The notes under the pieces were generated by a model, which had not been told where the DNA came from, searched no databases, and saw only the letters and a list, made by a program, of their open reading frames with translations. DNA of 20,482 bases from an uncultured Eubacteriales bacterium. Lineage in GTDB: Bacteria > Bacillota > Clostridia > Lachnospirales > Lachnospiraceae. Every line of letters begins with the position of its first letter. Within the stretch, counting starts at the first letter, position 1. This document shows, in pieces, positions 7,473 through 14,926 of this stretch. The position numbers and the translations under genes were made by a program. Where the stretch lies: positions 1-20,482 of the forward strand of contig UQXZ01000020.1 of assembly GCA_900545225.1 (NCBI GenBank). Direction: 5' to 3'.

Positions 7473-8402
7473 TTACTTAGTTAAGTCACGCTCCCAACAT
7501 TCTTCAAGAACAGGAGAGCCCCAGTCTTCATTCTCCACTTCTTCAGTTACTTCAAATCCAAATGCACTATACAATCTTCTGGCTGTTGCTTGCGCACTTA
7601 CAGTCCATAAAATTGCTTTTTTATAACCCATATTTTTACAAAATTCGATTGCTGAAGTAAGCATCTTTCTTCCTGCACCGATTCCTCTGAGTTCAGATTC
7701 AATAAAGAAGTATCTGAGCTGTGCAGTATCGTTGTCTAAATGTGTTACCGCAATACATCCTGACTTTATGCCGTTGCATTCCAGAATCATAATACAGTCT
7801 TTACTCTCATCGAAATTATTAACAAGATCATGCACACCATCTATAACATAATTTCTAAATACATCCGATGTAAACTTTCTCTCTGTTGAATATATGAAAA
7901 GCTGTCTGTCAATAATATAATCAACATCTGATTTATTGCCGTCAGACAGTCTGATATTTACTTTATTAATCGCCTTTGTAAAATACTTCTTTATTGTATC
8001 ACATGCCTTTGAGATCTCATGACATTCTTCGTCTGTCAATGATTCAATCAGGGATGCTATCTGTACATTAGAATCGTTATTCATCTGCTCGAATAATTCA
8101 TGGCCTTTTTCAGTAAGAGAAATCTCGTTAATTCTGGCATCATCTTCACTTGAATGTCTTTCGAGAACACCTTCCTTTTCAAGTTTTTTAAGTATTCTGC
8201 TTAAATATCCCGTATCAATTCTGAGAATATTAGAAAGCTGATTGGCACTGCACTTTTCAGTTTTGCTAATTTCATAAATTATTCTTGTTTCTGTTAATGA
8301 ATAGTCAGAACTACCGATATTTGCATTCAGCAAACCAAGCATATTAGTGTAGAATCTGTTAAATCCTCTGATATCTATTATAACATCTATTCTGCTGTCC
8401 AT
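7473..8402 (-). CDS. MarR-family regulator fused to GNAT acetyltransferase
   Basis: The 309-residue protein has an N-terminal MarR winged helix (about 1-145), with recognition region NQLSNILRIDTGYLSRILKKLEKEGVLER (54-82) and the wing DDARINEISLTEKG (87-100). The C-terminal GNAT domain (about 155-305) has the acetyl-CoA loop RGIGAG (239-244) and the late motif ARRLYSAFGFE. MarR-GNAT fusions are widespread in bacteria; the acetyl acceptor is usually unknown. GGGAGAGG lies 6 nt before ATG 8402. The upstream region carries an extended -10 promoter and a perfect palindrome, consistent with autoregulation. It is probably co-transcribed with the small membrane protein downstream. Domain calls are firm; the ligand and target are not visible. 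Confidence 0.92.
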   Translation of the reverse strand: MDSRIDVIIDIRGFNRFYTNMLGLLNANIGSSDYSLTETRIIYEISKTEKCSANQLSNILRIDTGYLSRILKKLEKEGVLERHSSEDDARINEISLTEKGHELFEQMNNDSNVQIASLIESLTDEECHEISKACDTIKKYFTKAINKVNIRLSDGNKSDVDYIIDRQLFIYSTERKFTSDVFRNYVIDGVHDLVNNFDESKDCIMILECNGIKSGCIAVTHLDNDTAQLRYFFIESELRGIGAGRKMLTSAIEFCKNMGYKKAILWTVSAQATARRLYSAFGFEVTEEVENEDWGSPVLEECWERDLTK

Positions 8403-8451
8403 AATAACCTCTCCCGTTCTACAATGACTGCATAAAGGTAATCATTTGTAG

Positions 8452-8499
8452 ATTATAACATTGTATTACATAATAATTTTAACATTTGTATCAAATGTT
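8452..8499 (-). promoter_or_regulatory. MarR-GNAT promoter and likely operator
   Basis: On the minus strand TGTTATAAT is an extended -10 (TATAAT at 8452-8457) without a good -35. A perfect 8-3-8 palindrome, AACATTTGTATCAAATGTT (8481-8499), is centred at about -45. A related CATTTGTA half-site lies at 8443-8450. MarR proteins commonly bind palindromes of this size near their own promoter. Confidence 0.6.
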
Positions 8500-8518
8500 T
8501 ATAAATGAAGTCTAAAAT

Positions 8519-8550
8519 AATCATACTAAAGCCTTAGCTTTAATATGATT
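8519..8550 (-). terminator. hairpin downstream of yaaA
   Basis: AATCATA-C-TAAAGC (8519-8532) pairs with GCTTTA-A-TATGATT (8537-8550) around a 4-nt loop, with one mismatch. On the minus strand it lies 36 bp after the yaaA stop and is followed by ATTTTA, so it is a plausible but not ideal intrinsic terminator. Confidence 0.55.
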
Positions 8551-8586
8551 CAGTATATGGATATTAGTTGCTATTGTCAAATAATA

Positions 8587-9324
8587 TTATTTTAAGAATA
8601 CAAATGTCTTATCATCCGAGTGTTTATCACTAAATTCATACCCCAGACCATTGAAGTTTTTCATACCTTCAATATCATTTACATCGTTAACGGCCAAGTA
8701 TCTTACCATTTCACCTCTTGCCATTTTGGCATAAACTCCCTTTTGAGATATTTTATCATCACAGAGTTCGCCAAATATACATGTGACAAATGTCTTATTC
8801 TCATCAAGATAGCTTTCTACACATTTGGAATATTCTTTTGAAGCGAGATTAATGATTATATCGTCATTTTGTGTAAGTTCTTTATATATGTCATCTGACC
8901 AGTAGTCATATAAATTCTTACTGCCGAAAAATGACATTTTAGCCTGCATTTCAAGTCTATATCTGACAACTCCGTCAAATGGCTTTAAGATTCCATAAAC
9001 TCCTGACAGGATTCGCAGATTATTCTGTATATACTCACACTCTTTATTTTCAAATACGGATGGAGCCATATATTTAAATGCAATACCATCATAGGCATAG
9101 ATTGCAGGCATAACATTTTCAAAATTGACGCCCATGATCATATCGTGAGCTTCCTGACCTACGGAATTATTACATTTCCAAATAGTTTTAAGCTCATCAA
9201 ATGAGAGACTTTTCATATAGTCTATTATTGCCTTTGCCCTGTCCACAAATACAGGAACCGTCATATCCACATCGATATATTCATCCGGTTTCATTTTCTT
9301 TGCAGGTGAAACTATTATCTTCAT
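8587..9324 (-). CDS. yaaA: YaaA-family peroxide stress protein (UPF0246)
   Basis: YaaA proteins protect cells during hydrogen peroxide stress; in E. coli YaaA lowers free intracellular iron, limiting Fenton damage. The 245-residue length fits the family. Recognisable motifs are the N-terminal KIIVSPAKKM, FGSKNLYDYW, INLASKEYSK and GEMVRYL, with FNGLGYEFS near the C terminus. The gene starts 12 bp after the bcp stop on the same strand, so the two are translated from one message. Pairing with a thiol peroxidase gives both a common oxidative-stress role. The ribosome site (AGGTTGG before ATG 9324) is weak, consistent with translational coupling. Confidence 0.92.
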   Translation of the reverse strand: MKIIVSPAKKMKPDEYIDVDMTVPVFVDRAKAIIDYMKSLSFDELKTIWKCNNSVGQEAHDMIMGVNFENVMPAIYAYDGIAFKYMAPSVFENKECEYIQNNLRILSGVYGILKPFDGVVRYRLEMQAKMSFFGSKNLYDYWSDDIYKELTQNDDIIINLASKEYSKCVESYLDENKTFVTCIFGELCDDKISQKGVYAKMARGEMVRYLAVNDVNDIEGMKNFNGLGYEFSDKHSDDKTFVFLK

Positions 9325-9336
9325 AAAGCCAACCTA

Positions 9337-9789
9337 TTATATTTCGTTTAACATCTGCTCAGGATTGTCAGCAGCCTTTACCTTATCAAATGCTTTTACA
9401 ATTACGCCTTCTTCATCAATTAAATATGTTGTTCGGACAGTTCCCATATATGTTCTTCCTGCCATTTTCTTTTCTTTCCATACATCATAAAGCTGATTTA
9501 CTGCTGTATCTTCATCTGAAAGAATAGTAAACGGAAGATCAAACTTTGTTTCAAACTTCTTATGTGAAGCTACGCTGTCCTTACTGATTCCGATTACAAC
9601 AGCGCCCTTTTCTGTAAACTGAGGCATTCTTTCAGCAAATCCGCACGCCTGCTTTGTACATCCCGGTGTATTGTCCTTTGGATAAAAATATAAAATTACT
9701 TTCTTACCTTTATATTCTGATAATGAATGCATATCTCCATTCTGATCCGGAAGTGTAAAATCCGGTGCTTTTGTTCCAACTTCTAACAT
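9337..9789 (-). CDS. bcp: thioredoxin-dependent thiol peroxidase (Bcp/PrxQ-type peroxiredoxin)
   Basis: Bcp reduces hydrogen peroxide and organic hydroperoxides in the cytoplasm with electrons from thioredoxin. The 150-residue protein has the peroxidatic cysteine C44 in PKDNTPGCT and a resolving cysteine C49, the C-x4-C spacing of atypical 2-Cys Bcp proteins. The N-terminal GTKAPDFTLPDQNG and the late GTVRTTYLIDEEG are typical of the thioredoxin fold of this family. AAGGAGG lies 5 nt before ATG 9789. It is the first gene of the bcp-yaaA pair. No clear PerR box is visible upstream. The assignment is secure. Confidence 0.95.
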   Translation of the reverse strand: MLEVGTKAPDFTLPDQNGDMHSLSEYKGKKVILYFYPKDNTPGCTKQACGFAERMPQFTEKGAVVIGISKDSVASHKKFETKFDLPFTILSDEDTAVNQLYDVWKEKKMAGRTYMGTVRTTYLIDEEGVIVKAFDKVKAADNPEQMLNEI

Positions 9790-9880
9790 ATTGGCCTCCT
9801 TAAGTCATTTACTTATTTCTGTTAATAATATTACTACATTTCTTCTATATAAAGGAACATTATTTGGTGGATGTATAAAT

Positions 9881-10032
9881 GGAGCTATAGCGGACAATTT
9901 TCCCAATCAAAAAGAGAGCTACGGCAGATGTATCCGCCCTAAGAATCCCTCCCGGCGGAAGGTTTTCCCGAAAACCAAAAGGAGACCATATAGCAGACAT
10001 TTTTAGTCTGCTATATGGTCTCCTTTTTGGTT
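9881..10032. repeat. structured or MITE-like element with inverted ends; serves as glnQ terminator
   Basis: This roughly 150-bp stretch is richer in GC than its surroundings and holds three consecutive hairpins: TCCGCC/GGCGGA (9933-9938 with 9954-9959), GGTTTT-CCCG-AAAACC (9961-9976), and a perfect 18-bp stem (9981-9998 with 10006-10023) extended by CCAAAA/TTTTTGG. The 5' segment GGAG-CTATAGCGGAC (9881-9896) resembles the inverse of the right arm, as expected of terminal inverted repeats. The second and third hairpins share bases 9973-9976. On the minus strand the last hairpin follows the transporter ATPase stop and can end its transcript. Whether this is a mobile repeat, an RNA or both is unknown. 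Confidence 0.6.
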
Positions 10033-10043
10033 GATTTAAACCT

Positions 10044-10814
10044 TTATTCTTTATTTTTTGCGTAATTACTAAGGAATTGTTTTGTTCTTTCTTCTTGCGG
10101 ATTATCAATGACCTGCTTAGGATCACCCTGTTCTACAATTCTACCGCCATCCATGAAAATGATTTTATCCGCAACATCTCTTGCGAATGCCATTTCATGA
10201 GTAACTATAATCATAGTTGTCTTCTTTTCTGCTAATCCTCTTAAAACCTTAAGCACCTCTCCTGTTAACTCAGGGTCGAGAGCGCTTGTAGGCTCATCGA
10301 AGCAGAGGATATCAGGCTTCATTGCCAATGCTCTTGCGATGGCAACTCGCTGCTGCTGTCCACCTGATAACTGATGTGGATAATTATCCATTCTGTCTTC
10401 AAGGCCCATCTGCTTTAAGATTTCTTTGCCCATTTCAATAATGCTGTCTGTGCTCTGATCGCTTTCTTTGGCGTGAAGAATTGGTGCAAGAGTAACATTT
10501 TCAAGGGCTGTATACTGAGGGAATAAATTAAACTGCTGGAACACCATTCCGAAATGTGTTCTGTTAGCTCTTATCTCCTTATCAGATCTTGTTCTGACGT
10601 CACTTCCGTCAAATAACTGCTTACCACCTACGATAATTGTTCCACCATCTGCAATCTCTAAAAAGTTAAGACATCTTAAAAGTGTTGTTTTACCACTTCC
10701 TGATGAACCAATTATAGATATTGCCTGACCTTCCTCAAGATCAAAGTTTATATCTTTAAGAACCTCTGTTGAACCGAAGTTCTTTTTTAAATTTTTTACT
10801 TCAAGTAAAGCCAT
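10044..10814 (-). CDS. polar amino acid ABC transporter, ATP-binding subunit
   Basis: The 256-residue ATPase drives amino acid import on the cytoplasmic face of the membrane. It has Walker A GSSGSGKT (36-43), Q-loop FQQFNLFP, signature LSGGQQQR, Walker B ILCFDEPTSALD and a switch histidine in VTHEM, all typical of GlnQ/HisP-type subunits. AAGGTGGAG precedes two close ATGs; the second (10814) has proper 6-nt spacing and gives the usual MALLEVKNLKK start. The longer frame to 10859 would run into the permease gene. It starts 13 bp after the permease stop in the same operon. The substrate cannot be read from this subunit. Confidence 0.94.
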   Translation of the reverse strand: MALLEVKNLKKNFGSTEVLKDINFDLEEGQAISIIGSSGSGKTTLLRCLNFLEIADGGTIIVGGKQLFDGSDVRTRSDKEIRANRTHFGMVFQQFNLFPQYTALENVTLAPILHAKESDQSTDSIIEMGKEILKQMGLEDRMDNYPHQLSGGQQQRVAIARALAMKPDILCFDEPTSALDPELTGEVLKVLRGLAEKKTTMIIVTHEMAFARDVADKIIFMDGGRIVEQGDPKQVIDNPQEERTKQFLSNYAKNKE

Positions 10815-10827
10815 ATTCATCTCCACC

Positions 10828-11487
10828 TTAACAACGGAAATAATCCATCTTCTTTTCAATGTAGTGGAATATTAATGTGAGTATTCCACTGAATACAAGG
10901 TAAAATGCTCCTGTGTAGAACAATGGCCAGATAAGACCGGCACTCTTAATATATGCCTGACCGTTCCAGATGATTTCGTAAACAGAAATAACTCTCGCAA
11001 GAGATGTATCCTTAACCAATGTAATGATTTCATTTGACATTGGTGGAATAATTCTCTTAATAACCTGCTTTAAAATAATCTTTCTGAAAATCTGTCCCTT
11101 TGTAAGACCAAGAACCTCACCGGCTTCTCTCTGTCCTACAGGAATTGCCTGTATTCCACCTCTGTAAATCTCTGAGAAATAACATGCATAGTTGATAACA
11201 AATGCAACTAAAGCAGCTATAAATCTTCCGCCACTTTCACTTCCCCATGCGTTCCAGCCAAATAAAAGACCCGGTCCGAAATAAATGATAATTAACTGTA
11301 AGAGAAGAGGTGTTCCTCTGACTATCCATATAATAAATTTAATAGGATATTTTATTACCCGAATCTTGCTCATTGAGCCTAAGCATATGAGCAGACCTAA
11401 CGGAAGTGCAAAAAGCAATGTGAGACCAAATATCTCCATTGTTGTAAGGAAGCCCTGCAACAAGGAGAGCGTAACCTCTGCAAACAT
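10828..11487 (-). CDS. polar amino acid ABC transporter, permease subunit
   Basis: This is an inner-membrane permease of the HisM/GlnP family. The 219-residue product has about five hydrophobic segments and the cytoplasmic coupling EAA loop (REAGEVLGLTKGQIFRKII, about 133-151 from this start). I place the start at ATG 11487, which has AGAAAGGA 8 nt upstream and gives the normal family N terminus (MFAEVTLSLLQGFLTT). The frame stays open to a GTG at 11547, but that start has no ribosome site and lies inside a long RNA hairpin. It is cotranscribed with the binding protein upstream and the ATPase downstream. A single permease gene implies a homodimer. Confidence 0.92.
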   Translation of the reverse strand: MFAEVTLSLLQGFLTTMEIFGLTLLFALPLGLLICLGSMSKIRVIKYPIKFIIWIVRGTPLLLQLIIIYFGPGLLFGWNAWGSESGGRFIAALVAFVINYACYFSEIYRGGIQAIPVGQREAGEVLGLTKGQIFRKIILKQVIKRIIPPMSNEIITLVKDTSLARVISVYEIIWNGQAYIKSAGLIWPLFYTGAFYLVFSGILTLIFHYIEKKMDYFRC

Positions 11488-11523
11488 TCTGTATATCCTT
11501 TCTAATGCTTTTACAACAACAAA

Positions 11524-11588
11524 CAGAGCCATCGCATATCCCGCCACAAAAACAAATACTTTGTGACGGGACTATATGCGACAGCCCC
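11524..11588 (-). other. long intercistronic hairpin between binding protein and permease
   Basis: On the minus strand GGCTGTCGCATAT-AGT-CCCGTCACAAA (about 11562-11588) pairs with TTTGTGGCGGGATATGCGATGGCTC (about 11525-11549), with a 3-nt bulge and a few G-U or mismatched pairs. It sits about 50 nt after the binding protein stop and about 40 nt before the permease start. Such stems commonly stabilise the abundant binding-protein message and reduce distal expression. A T-rich but interrupted stretch follows, so partial termination is possible. Confidence 0.7.
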
Positions 11589-11638
11589 TTTTATTTAAAA
11601 ACATTTAATACAAATTTAAAATAATCGTCTGTATTTAA

Positions 11639-12439
11639 TTATTTAACAACTGCATCCTGAACGCCATACTTTGTAGCAATTTCCATGAATGAACCATCGC
11701 TCTTGAACTTTGCGAATTCGTCATTGATGTATGCTGCAAGATCTGAACCTTTACGGCATCCTACAACGTAATCTTCTTCAGACAACTCTAAAATGTGTGT
11801 AAGATCTGAGTAGTCTGTGTTAGGACCTACCATTGCACCTGCCATAAGAAGGTCGATGATAGCAGCCTGTGATGTACCAGACTTAACTTCAAGAAGAGCA
11901 TCTGACTGAGCAGACTTAGCTGTGTAGTTGAAGCCATTTTCCTTTGCAACGCTTTCACCGGCTGAACCAGCTTCTACAGCAAATGTTAAGTTCTTTACAC
12001 TGTCAACGTCTGTGTAGTTAACAGCATCTGTGCTCTTAAGAACAACTGTCTGAGCGTTCTTGCAGTAGCTTTCTGTGCATTCCATAGAATCCTTAACTTC
12101 GTTTGTATACGTCATACCATTCCAAACTACGTCAATACTCTTGTTGTTAAGCTCTAAAAGCTTGTTATCCCAGTCGATTTCTACGAATTCAACTTCAACG
12201 CCGAGGTCAGCAGCAACCTTCTTTGCAAGATCAGCATCGAAACCAATCCATTCGTTGTTGCTGTCTTTGTAATCCATAGGATTAAAATCTGTAATACCTA
12301 CGATTAACTTACCCTTGTTCTTGATGTAATCAACGTCGCTGTCAGCTGTTGTGTTTGCTGCTGAACCGCCACCTGCACAACCTGCAAATGTAAGTGCTGC
12401 TGCAGCTACCATAGATAATCCGAACAATTTTCTTTTCAT
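11639..12439 (-). CDS. polar amino acid ABC transporter, substrate-binding lipoprotein
   Basis: This extracytoplasmic binding protein captures an amino acid for the adjacent permease and ATPase. The 266-residue precursor has a lipoprotein signal, MKRKLFGLSMVAAAALTFAGC, with the lipobox cysteine at C21, so it should be anchored to the outer face of the membrane. The mature part is a family 3 periplasmic-binding fold: GKLIVGITDFNPMDY near the N terminus, then GFDADLAKKVAADLGVEVEFV, the hinge-flanking WNGMTYT, and FAVEAGSAGES. GGAGG lies 6 nt before ATG 12439; the longer reading from a TTG at 12454 overlaps that ribosome site. It is first in a three-gene operon. The ligand is uncertain. Confidence 0.93.
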   Translation of the reverse strand: MKRKLFGLSMVAAAALTFAGCAGGGSAANTTADSDVDYIKNKGKLIVGITDFNPMDYKDSNNEWIGFDADLAKKVAADLGVEVEFVEIDWDNKLLELNNKSIDVVWNGMTYTNEVKDSMECTESYCKNAQTVVLKSTDAVNYTDVDSVKNLTFAVEAGSAGESVAKENGFNYTAKSAQSDALLEVKSGTSQAAIIDLLMAGAMVGPNTDYSDLTHILELSEEDYVVGCRKGSDLAAYINDEFAKFKSDGSFMEIATKYGVQDAVVK

Positions 12440-12554
12440 AATGTTCCTCCGCAAAAACTTTCCAATATATCAATCCCTTTTAACGCTCAGTTAATTTATC
12501 ACGCTAAAGCGTTATCATGGTAGCATAAAAAAGCAAAAAAAACAATACTAAAGA

Positions 12555-12601
12555 GCAAAAAAGTCATTTCCGAACTTATAAAAATTCAAAAATGACTTTT
12601 A
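12555..12601 (-). terminator. pckA terminator
   Basis: AAAAGTCATTT (12559-12569) pairs perfectly with AAATGACTTTT (12590-12600). On the minus strand the stem ends in six Ts, about 100 bp after the pckA stop. The loop is 20 nt and can partly pair internally. Confidence 0.75.
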
Positions 12602-12697
12602 GTTTATATGTTATTATTCCGACATTTATGTCAGAAATTAACGTTAATATTATTGCTGACAGTTGTATCAAAATCAGCTATTAAAACTTATGATTTA

Positions 12698-14278
12698 TTA
12701 TCCTCTTGGACCTGCTTTTCTTATCTCTTCAGGCATGTTTGGATATTTCTTTTCAAAGTTTTCCTTAAACATATGTGCAAGTTTCTTAGCCTGAGCATCA
12801 TATGCAGTAACATCTTCCCATGTCTCTCTTGGATCAAGAATGTCTGATGGAACATCAGGGCAGCTTGCAGGGATATCAAGGTTAAATGTCTCATTATGGT
12901 GATATTCTACATTTTTCAATGTTCCGTTTAATGCAGCAGTAACCATTGCTCTTGTATATTTTAACTTCATACGGCTTCCAACTCCGTAAGGACCGCCAGA
13001 CCAGCCTGTATTTACCAGATATACATCTGTGCCGTATTTATCGAGCTTGTCACCTAACATTTCAGCATAAACTGATGCATCAAGCGGCATAAATGGCTCA
13101 CCGAAAAGTGTTGAGAATGTTGGAACAGGTTCTGTAACACCTCTTTCAGTACCTGCTAACTTAGATGTAAATCCTGTTACAAAATGGTACATTGCAGCTT
13201 TGTGTGAAAGTTTTGAAATAGGTGGAAGTACACCAAATGCATCTGCTGTGAGGAAGATAACTACCTTAGGGATACCGCCCTTTCCAGGAATCTGTGCATT
13301 TGAAATGAAGTCCACAGGATAACCTACACGAGTATTTTCTGTAATTGTATCATCGTAGAAATCAGGAACTCTGTTCTTATCAACAACAACATTTTCCAGA
13401 ACAGAACCGAATCTGATTGAATTATAGATTTCAGGCTCTCTTTCTTCTTCAAGATCGATACATTTTGCGTAACATCCGCCCTCAAAGTTGAAAATGTCTT
13501 CGTCAGACCAGCCGTGCTCATCATCACCGATAAGCTTTCTGTTTGGATCTGCAGAAAGAGTTGTCTTTCCTGTACCTGATAAACCGAAGAATACTGCTGT
13601 ATCTCCTGTTTCAGGATCCATATTTGCTGAACAGTGCATTGGAAGAATATTTTCTTCAACAGGCATTACGTAGTTCATAACACAGAAAACTGTCTTCTTA
13701 ATCTCACCTGAGTATGCTGAACCTGCAATAATTGCAAACTTTGCTTCGTAATCAATGATGATGGCTGCTTCTGAGTTAATTCCGTACTTCTCAGGGTCAC
13801 ATTTGTATCCCGGTGCAACAAGAATAGTGAAATCAGCCTCGCCGAAATTCTCAAGTTCTTCATCTGTAGGACGGATAAGAAGATTTCTGATAAATAAGTT
13901 CTGTGCCGGAAGTTCATTAATTACTCTGAACTTTCTTGTAACCTTCTTGTCTGCTCCTGCGAATCCGTCAAATATGAATACTTCCTTATTATTGAGGTAT
14001 TCTATCATATCGTTTTTGATAGAGTTAAATACATCTCTTGAGATAGGTCTGTTGACACTTCCCCATGAAATGTTGTCATGAACAGCTTCTGAGTCAACGA
14101 TGAACTTATCTTTAGGAGACCGTCCTGTATACTTCCCTGTATTTACAAGAAGTGCACCCTTGTCTGTAAGCTTGCCTTCTCCACGCATAATAGCTTTTTC
14201 CACAAGCTCTGCGGGACAGAGATTTCTATATACTGCGGAAGGAGCAATACCAAGCTTGTCTACTCCATAATTTTCCAT
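12698..14278 (-). CDS. pckA: phosphoenolpyruvate carboxykinase (ATP)
   Basis: PckA interconverts oxaloacetate and PEP with ATP/ADP. In anaerobes with fermentative CO2 fixation it often runs toward oxaloacetate. The 526-residue protein has the family motifs: YTGRSPKDKF (50-59), the kinase-1a P-loop GLSGTGKTT (232-240), the metal-binding kinase-2 DDEHGW (252-257) and the RVGYPVDF segment. Length is normal. AGGAGG lies 6 nt before ATG 14278; the upstream TTG frame overlaps that site and is rejected. It is monocistronic, with its own near-consensus promoter and terminator. Confidence 0.96.
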   Translation of the reverse strand: MENYGVDKLGIAPSAVYRNLCPAELVEKAIMRGEGKLTDKGALLVNTGKYTGRSPKDKFIVDSEAVHDNISWGSVNRPISRDVFNSIKNDMIEYLNNKEVFIFDGFAGADKKVTRKFRVINELPAQNLFIRNLLIRPTDEELENFGEADFTILVAPGYKCDPEKYGINSEAAIIIDYEAKFAIIAGSAYSGEIKKTVFCVMNYVMPVEENILPMHCSANMDPETGDTAVFFGLSGTGKTTLSADPNRKLIGDDEHGWSDEDIFNFEGGCYAKCIDLEEEREPEIYNSIRFGSVLENVVVDKNRVPDFYDDTITENTRVGYPVDFISNAQIPGKGGIPKVVIFLTADAFGVLPPISKLSHKAAMYHFVTGFTSKLAGTERGVTEPVPTFSTLFGEPFMPLDASVYAEMLGDKLDKYGTDVYLVNTGWSGGPYGVGSRMKLKYTRAMVTAALNGTLKNVEYHHNETFNLDIPASCPDVPSDILDPRETWEDVTAYDAQAKKLAHMFKENFEKKYPNMPEEIRKAGPRG

Positions 14279-14339
14279 TATCTTCCTCCTAAAACATAAC
14301 AATTAAAACATAAACTATTTTCAAAATTACATAACGGTC

Positions 14340-14385
14340 ATTATATAATATGAATTTTCAAATGTAAAATTACAAATGTATTTGT
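14340..14385 (-). promoter_or_regulatory. pckA promoter with CAAATGTA repeats
   Basis: On the minus strand -35 TTTACA (14363-14368), a 17-bp spacer and -10 TATAAT (14340-14345) form a near-consensus promoter. CAAATGTA occurs twice on the plus strand, 14 bp apart (14359-14366 and 14373-14380). The second copy forms the palindrome ACAAATGTATTTGT (14372-14385), just upstream of and overlapping the -35 region. No clear catabolite (cre) site is seen. Confidence 0.7.
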
Positions 14386-14464
14386 CATGTATGGATTTTA
14401 TTTGTTATATGGAAATTTTTTTGATAGTATGATAAATAATATTTTTCAAGTTGTAATATTTCAC

Positions 14465-14503
14465 GGCACTGATGCTTATGGCAGAGTTTAGTAAGCAGTT
14501 GCC
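14465..14503 (+). other. possible structured leader of the small membrane protein gene
   Basis: GGCA-CTG-GCTTA pairs with TAAGCAG-TTGCC with small bulges around a TGGCAGAGTTTAG loop. It lies about 35 nt before the start codon, in the 5' region of the plus-strand gene. No known RNA family is recognised. Confidence 0.35.
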
Positions 14504-14538
14504 TGTATAACCATAAAATTAATTTAAGGAATTAATAT

Positions 14539-14769
14539 ATGAAAAAATTCGTTCAGATTCTGGCATTATCAACTATTATTGCTGTGGGAGTTCTTGTGGT
14601 ACTTACATTTGTATTTGCATTTATTACCTCTCCTGAAAGTGATGCTATATTTACAAGATTAGTTGCGGCAGACATTATCGTTCCCGTTGCCGTATATGTA
14701 TTTTTACTTATTGTTAAGCAGATTCAGAAGAAGAGTAAAAGAGACAAAGAAAATAATGGGATGGAGTAA
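14539..14769 (+). CDS. small two-helix membrane protein, unknown function
   Basis: The 76-residue product starts MKKFVQILALST and has hydrophobic segments at about 6-30 and 44-62, a short acidic outer loop (TSPESDAIF) and a strongly charged, basic C-terminal tail (KQIQKKSKRDKENNG). TAAGGA lies 8 nt before the ATG, and a textbook terminator begins 2 nt after the stop, so it is a real monocistronic gene. It is one of only two plus-strand genes here, divergent from pckA. I do not recognise the family. Topology suggests both termini are cytoplasmic. Confidence 0.8.
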   Translation: MKKFVQILALSTIIAVGVLVVLTFVFAFITSPESDAIFTRLVAADIIVPVAVYVFLLIVKQIQKKSKRDKENNGME

Positions 14770-14770
14770 A

Positions 14771-14806
14771 AATACCCTGTATTCATTATGAATACAGGGT
14801 ATTTTT
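14771..14806 (+). terminator. terminator of the small membrane protein gene
   Basis: A perfect 15-bp stem, AATACCCTGTATTCA (14771-14785) with TGAATACAGGGTATT (14789-14803), has a TTA loop and a T-run that continues to 14806. The A-run on the other side could also let it end minus-strand transcription, such as that from tRNA-Thr. Confidence 0.93.
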
Positions 14807-14827
14807 TCGTTTCATCTTAATAATAAA

Positions 14828-14899
14828 AGCTGATGAGGAGATTTGAACTCCCGACCTCTTCATTACCAATGAAGTGCTCTGCCCCTGAGCTACATCAGC
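14828..14899 (-). tRNA. tRNA-Thr(GGT)
   Basis: A full cloverleaf is visible: acceptor GCTGATG/CATCAGC, D-arm GCTC...GAGC, anticodon stem CTTCA/TGAAG with loop TTGGTAA (anticodon GGT), and T-arm GGGAG-TTCAAAT-CTCCT. It is 72 nt including discriminator U, with no encoded CCA. Confidence 0.96.
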
Positions 14900-14926
14900 A
14901 TAAAGGCTGTGCTTTACAGCCTTTAT

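Noticed and set aside
7191..7484. Other frames overlapping the small membrane protein (7191-7397 minus, 7200-7484 plus)
   Set aside because: They run through the terminator hairpin and lack ribosome sites; the 7259-7450 frame has AAAGGAG and clear membrane topology.
9790..9880. PerR or Fur box in front of bcp
   Set aside because: The TAATATTATTA stretch is palindromic but does not fit the PerR consensus well, and such AT motifs are frequent here.
9860..10126. 88-codon minus-strand open frame through the structured element
   Set aside because: It overlaps the end of the transporter ATPase gene and runs through the long hairpin stems; no ribosome site supports it. The island is better explained as a structured or repeat element.
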